Origin: Dactylonectria macrodidyma
Taxonomy: Eukaryota > Ascomycota > Sordariomycetes > Hypocreales > Nectriaceae
Reading direction: 5' to 3'
Length of the DNA: 64,000 bases
Assembly (NCBI GenBank): GCA_020744425.1
Contig: JAGMUV010000015.1
Span: forward strand, 1 to 64,000
The position numbers were made by a program, and so were the translations under genes. The notes under the pieces were generated by a model. The model was not told the origin of the DNA. It made no database searches and worked only from the letters and a program-made list of their open reading frames with translations. Of the stretch, positions 60,197 through 64,000 are shown in pieces (the stretch's first letter is position 1; the number at the start of each line of letters is the position of its first letter).

Positions 60197-61898
60197 TCAC
60201 CCAAGGACGGCCAACATGTCAGCTGTGCTCGTAAACTTTTCTCTTTCCTTCCCAACTTTCTGGCCTCGCTCTCGTTCCGCTTGGTCGATTCTGCGCCAGT
60301 CATCCCACGTGACTGCTGGGCCATTGGATGAATCGGCATCCTTTCTTACTGCTTCCCACCCGCTCATGATGTGGTTAAATGTGGCCTCCCTGAAAGGAAC
60401 TCCAGATAGCCAATCTGCTACAATAGCGTCTCCCGTGATGAAGGCGTCTTGCATTGTTGAAGCAATGACTCCTGTTGGGCCCCTTTTGACCCAACCTGCG
60501 CAATACACACCCGAAATATTCTGATTCTGGGCGCCCTCAACCTTGGTGTTGGACGCTCGGCCTGTTACTCTGCCCAAGCCATCGTTGCATACAATACCGC
60601 GCCGGCTATCAAACTGGATACCAAAATCTTCGAAGCCTGGAAGGGGAACCGACTTGTAGCCAACGGACCTAAACACAACGTCAGAAGGCAAAACAATTGT
60701 TTCCCCAGTTGCTATGATGGATGATCGAGGGTCAAATGGCGAGTAAAGCTCCGTAATATCGAATTCTGTGCTCCCAACGTTGGAGGCTGACTCTGGGTTT
60801 CCTATGAAGCGTTTCGGGGACAGACAGCTATCCAAAGACCAGGACCTGGAGGCTGTCTCATGCTGAGTTGGCGATCCATTGACCAGCACCTCCATTAGTC
60901 GCCGTGTTGCGCGAGGCAGAGTCTTGAGTTCCGCCGGTATGAGAGATCGATTAAAGGGACGGAATGATACTTGGGATAACTTCATGAGTTCACGGACCTC
61001 CTTAATGGTGAATGCAGCCTGGAGCCCGTGTCAGTGATTGGCGGTGGCGACGGCCGGGATGATGTAGTTTACCTGCATCGGTCCTCGTCTTCCGACAATA
61101 TGGACCCTTTTCACCCGACTATCAGCCAACTTTGCAAGGGCATGCTCTGTGATGTCCGTTTTCTTGAGCACATCAATGTCCTCAAGGAGCATCCGCGCAA
61201 CGTCAAGAGCGACATTTCCCTGGCCGATGATAATGGCCTCCTCGCCCCGAGTCAGGTCCAAGTCTAGGCTGGAACAGTCTGGAAGGCCGTTGTACCAGCC
61301 CACAACGTGGCGTGCTGAATAGATGCCCTTCAGACTCGACTCGCCAGGAACCCCTAGCTTCTTATCTTCTGATGCTCCATAAGAGAACAATACGGCATCG
61401 TAGTTGCGCATCAGTGATTGTAGCTCAATAGTGCAATGCTGGCTGGAGTGGCCAGGATGACCAATGGAGACATTCCCGACGAAGGTAAATCTGGGCGATG
61501 AGGCAATTTCGTCGAACTTTTCCTGGCAGTTCTACTCTCACAGGTCAACACCTGCAAGCCGAACGACTCCGGATATCATGATGGCACACCTTGACCTCTG
61601 GGTGATCGGGGGCGACTCCGTGACGAACCAATCCGAAGGGAACTGGGAGGCTCTCGTACATGTCAACGTGGGCGCCTGGGATCTTGCCCATGACGCGGTA
61701 CGACGTGTAGAAGCCGGCGGGGCCGGAGCCGACCACGGCGAGACGGAATGGCAAATCCGGAGATCGGGAGGACTGCCGGCGAGGGCTGGAGGACAAGGTC
61801 CGGTTGCTGAAGGGGAGCCTGAGGCCACTTAGGCCGCTCAGCCTGCTTAGCCCGCGTGCCCAGCCGGAGCCGGGCTGACGTGCAATTCTCGGCGGCAT
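60197..61898 (-). CDS. ARH1: NADPH:adrenodoxin (ferredoxin) oxidoreductase, mitochondrial
   Basis: Three exons (61898-61590, 61531-61073, 61018-60197; introns 58 and 54 nt) give 529 residues. An Arg/Ser-rich presequence (1-48) precedes the FAD-binding Rossmann motif VVGSGPAGFYTS (55-66), then PFGLVRHGVAPDHPEVK. The NADP-binding motif IIGQGNVALDVAR is at 204-216 (GQGNVA 206-211), and the FAD-closing motif GWVKRGPTGVIASTMQDA is near the C-terminus. It reduces mitochondrial ferredoxin for Fe-S cluster and heme A synthesis. The start was chosen as the ATG giving a clean presequence; an in-frame extension upstream to about 62.1 kb lacks presequence character. Stop codons of this gene and ETF-alpha are 74 nt apart. 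Confidence 0.94.
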
Positions 61899-62318
61899 CT
61901 TGGCTGGAGTTTTGAGAAATATTTCGACGAAGACATTTCCCGGAGAATGCAGCTGCCGCCCGAGATGGGGCTCCAATCCGATGCGCTCCGGATTCTCTCG
62001 CGCTATCGGCCTGTCGGGCTTTGGGTCTTGCCTCCTGCGTCGGGGACCGACCTCCGAGGCGTTGCTGTGGCGACCGGGCCCGCGTCCAATTTGGTCAACT
62101 CGGTGCCCACACAAACGCAACTACCAGATGAGACACACCATTGTTCACCCACCTGGATCTTGGAACTGCCCGCCACCCGCCGACTTTCTTGCGTCGCATT
62201 CCGATCGTCCCGCTTCAGTCTCTGCATCTTGCCCGGCTTCTCCAGTCGGCCACATTCCAGCACTTCGAATTTCAGTGTCAAGCGCAGGCGCAGCGCAAGT
62301 CGGCGCCCGCGATTCATA
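61899..62318. promoter_or_regulatory. Divergent promoter ARH1 / membrane protein gene
   Basis: 420 bp between the two start codons. Overlapping frames on both strands run through it but none looks coding. No specific box was recognised. Confidence 0.4.
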
Positions 62319-64000
62319 ATGGGTGGTGCGCAACAGCCGTTCATGTACAGCGCGGTTCAGCGCAACGACACGCGACTCCCAGAGGTCGCCTTTGATCCCA
62401 AGGCCGTCACGAGGGCGAGCTGGGAACCCAAGAAGTTCAAGCCCAAGCCGGACGGGCCGCTCGTCTCCTTCAACCGGCATCCCGAGTAAGTGGCATCGCC
62501 AATGCCTTTCAAGGCAAACCGTTCGCGCCCGCTCGATCTAATCATTCCCGATAGTGCACACATGGTTCTTTCTTACCGTTCCAATAACTACTCATCTATG
62601 AGCCCCCGGATCAAGGGCTGGATTAAATGGCTGCGTATTCTTCAGCTTCTGCTGCGCATCCTTGAGCTCGTTGGCGCTGCTGGTATCTTGGTGCTAGTTA
62701 TCCTGATGACCAAAATTGAAACCGTTACTGGCTGGATCATGAAGATCACAGTGAGTGTACAGCTCCGACATGCCGCAAGAAGTGTTGCTAACCCACCCCG
62801 GAGCCCGCGATTGTCACAGCCAACTGCCTCTATGCCATCTACCACCTATGCCGCGACTCCTCTGGACGACCTCCCGCCTCATCATCCGCTTATCACCTGT
62901 TTTCGGCCATGACGGATGTATCCGCCACTCCCATCTATGCCTTTTGCGCTCTGACTGTCCACAACAAGGCGGACGGCTGGAAGACAGTCCTCGCGAATCA
63001 GGATCTCATGCACATCTTCGTGCCCGCCGTCTACTATACCTTCATCGGTGCTGGTAGTCTCCACTTGGTCTCGCTTTCTACTTCCCTTTGGCTGGGGTGG
63101 ATGTTCCGCAAAATCAGCCTCATGCCCCCCGATATGAACCCTCTCGAGGATAATCTGACGGCGCGACCAAAGCACAAGAAGGCCAAGTCATCTGTCACCA
63201 CGCTGAGCACCATGGATATGGATAGCCGTATTTCCACCCCTCGTGATTCCCGCCGCATGTCCGGCCTTCCCTATAATGGCACCGAACGCCCTCCGTCTGT
63301 TCCTTTTATGCACACGCGGACCGGATCAAGCACCACGGTGGAAAGCAGAGGTTCTCGCCAGTACCAAATAGTCCCAGGATCTCGTGACTCGATTGCGTCC
63401 CAGATTCCTGGATCTCGTGGCTCAATCGCTTCTAGAGACACCAAGCGCGCCTCTGCTACTCGATCGTACCGTCGCGACACTTACACCGAAATCCCCTTGA
63501 ACGACCCGAGCTCTTCTCGGCCACCTAGCAGTTCGAACAGAAACAGCCAGACTCGACCGGCCAAGTTTACTGAGACATGGGTACCTACCGATTCACTCAT
63601 ATCTCGAACTAACCAGCGGAACCGCGAGATGGCGGCATCCAAGACGAGTGCTCAGAACCGGGGTAGCAAGTCTTACGAGGCACTGACTGAGCGCTACTAT
63701 CACGGCGATTCGTCCGACGACGAGTATGGCGACGAAAACATCCAGATCCACAACGACGATGATGAGACTCTCGGGGGTGAACTTCGACCCCATCCTCTAC
63801 GCCTGAACCCAATGGAAACGGATCGAGCTACCCCCCCTAGAGCTAAAACTCCTTACTTTCCTCTTGGTAACTCTTTGTCTGAGGTCAGTCCAAACACGAG
63901 ACGTGTTAGTGCGAGCCAAGATATCGCCGATGAGAAGCCGGCCTTTGCGCTGGCAAAGCCCTCGCCTCGCAACAGACAGAGTTCCATCCAAACGGAGGAG
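62319..64000 (+). CDS. Multi-pass fungal membrane protein, 3' truncated by window end
   Basis: Three exons so far (62319-62485, 62555-62750, 62804-64000+; introns 69 and 53 nt with CTAAT/CTAAC branch sites) give at least 520 residues, still open at the edge. A short soluble N-terminus precedes hydrophobic segments at about 83-107 (LRILELVGAAGILVLVILM), 113-135, 157-172 and 188-221 (VYYTFIGAGSLHLVSLSTSL), suggesting four helices. From residue 222 a long Ser/Arg-rich, probably cytosolic tail follows, with a duplicated GSRDSIAS/GSRGSIAS motif and an acidic patch (DSSDDEYGDEN). I do not recognise the family; the pattern fits fungal-specific plasma-membrane proteins with phosphorylated tails. Confidence 0.8.

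Noticed and set aside
61947..62318. In-frame upstream extension of the membrane protein gene
   Set aside because: The open frame continues upstream, but the ATG at 62319 starts the plausible N-terminus; the upstream part overlaps the ARH1 promoter and lacks coding character.

Overview
The window is nuclear DNA of a filamentous ascomycete. Short introns (50-133 nt) with GT...CTRAC...AG signals, family-level gene identities and a sharply two-part base composition all say so. The gene set fits a Sordariomycete, probably in the Hypocreales, but I do not claim a species. The left half (1 to about 33.2 kb) is an extremely AT-rich, TpA-saturated block with no open frame of 60 codons, as expected of repeats destroyed by repeat-induced point mutation (RIP). 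The right half (33.3-64 kb) is GC-rich and densely packed with intact housekeeping genes.

The AT block can be read as layered transposons. (i) A family of about 1.1 kb, called family R here, has at least 14 copies; eleven are bounded by exact or near-exact 11-16 bp target-site duplications (TSDs). (ii) Four 426-439 bp fold-back elements (MITEs, at 6.4, 18.3, 20.8 and 28.2 kb) insert at TA; their outer ends and core are shared but their subterminal doublets differ. (iii) One 423 bp long-TIR element at 7.6 kb has a 10 bp duplication. (iv) One LTR-retrotransposon-like unit (13.5-26.2 kb, about 7 kb once nested insertions are removed) has LTRs of about 175 bp, and a third LTR lies at the block edge. 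(v) A variant of family R carries a different middle segment. A single old family R copy is blown apart over 18.7 kb, and its 14 bp TSDs at 13256 and 31955 still match.

The gene half contains, in order: an unrecognised 337-residue fungal protein (+); a 1,238-residue fusion of 2H phosphoesterase, EEP nuclease, nucleotidyltransferase and MJ1316 domains (+), which looks like an RNA end-processing or repair enzyme; a possible 37-residue Cys-rich microprotein (+); exocyst subunit EXO70 (-); replicative helicase subunit MCM3 (+), divergent from EXO70 over a promoter with MCB/SCB-like boxes; a PfkB/Mak32-like protein with Asn at the catalytic-base position (-); adenylyl cyclase-associated protein CAP/Srv2 (+); carnitine acetyltransferase with a PTS1 tail and an alternative mitochondrial-presequence exon (-); a Swi3/Rsc8-type chromatin remodeller subunit (-); electron transfer flavoprotein alpha (+); NADPH:adrenodoxin reductase Arh1 (-), whose stop lies 74 nt from that of ETF-alpha; and a multi-pass membrane protein (+) running off the right end.

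No secondary-metabolite cluster, tRNA, rRNA or CRISPR array was seen. Functionally the genes are unlinked housekeeping loci, although three neighbours (carnitine acetyltransferase, ETF-alpha, Arh1) belong to mitochondrial acetyl/electron metabolism. Exon boundaries were derived by hand from splice signals, frame continuity and family knowledge; every complete gene model closes in frame.
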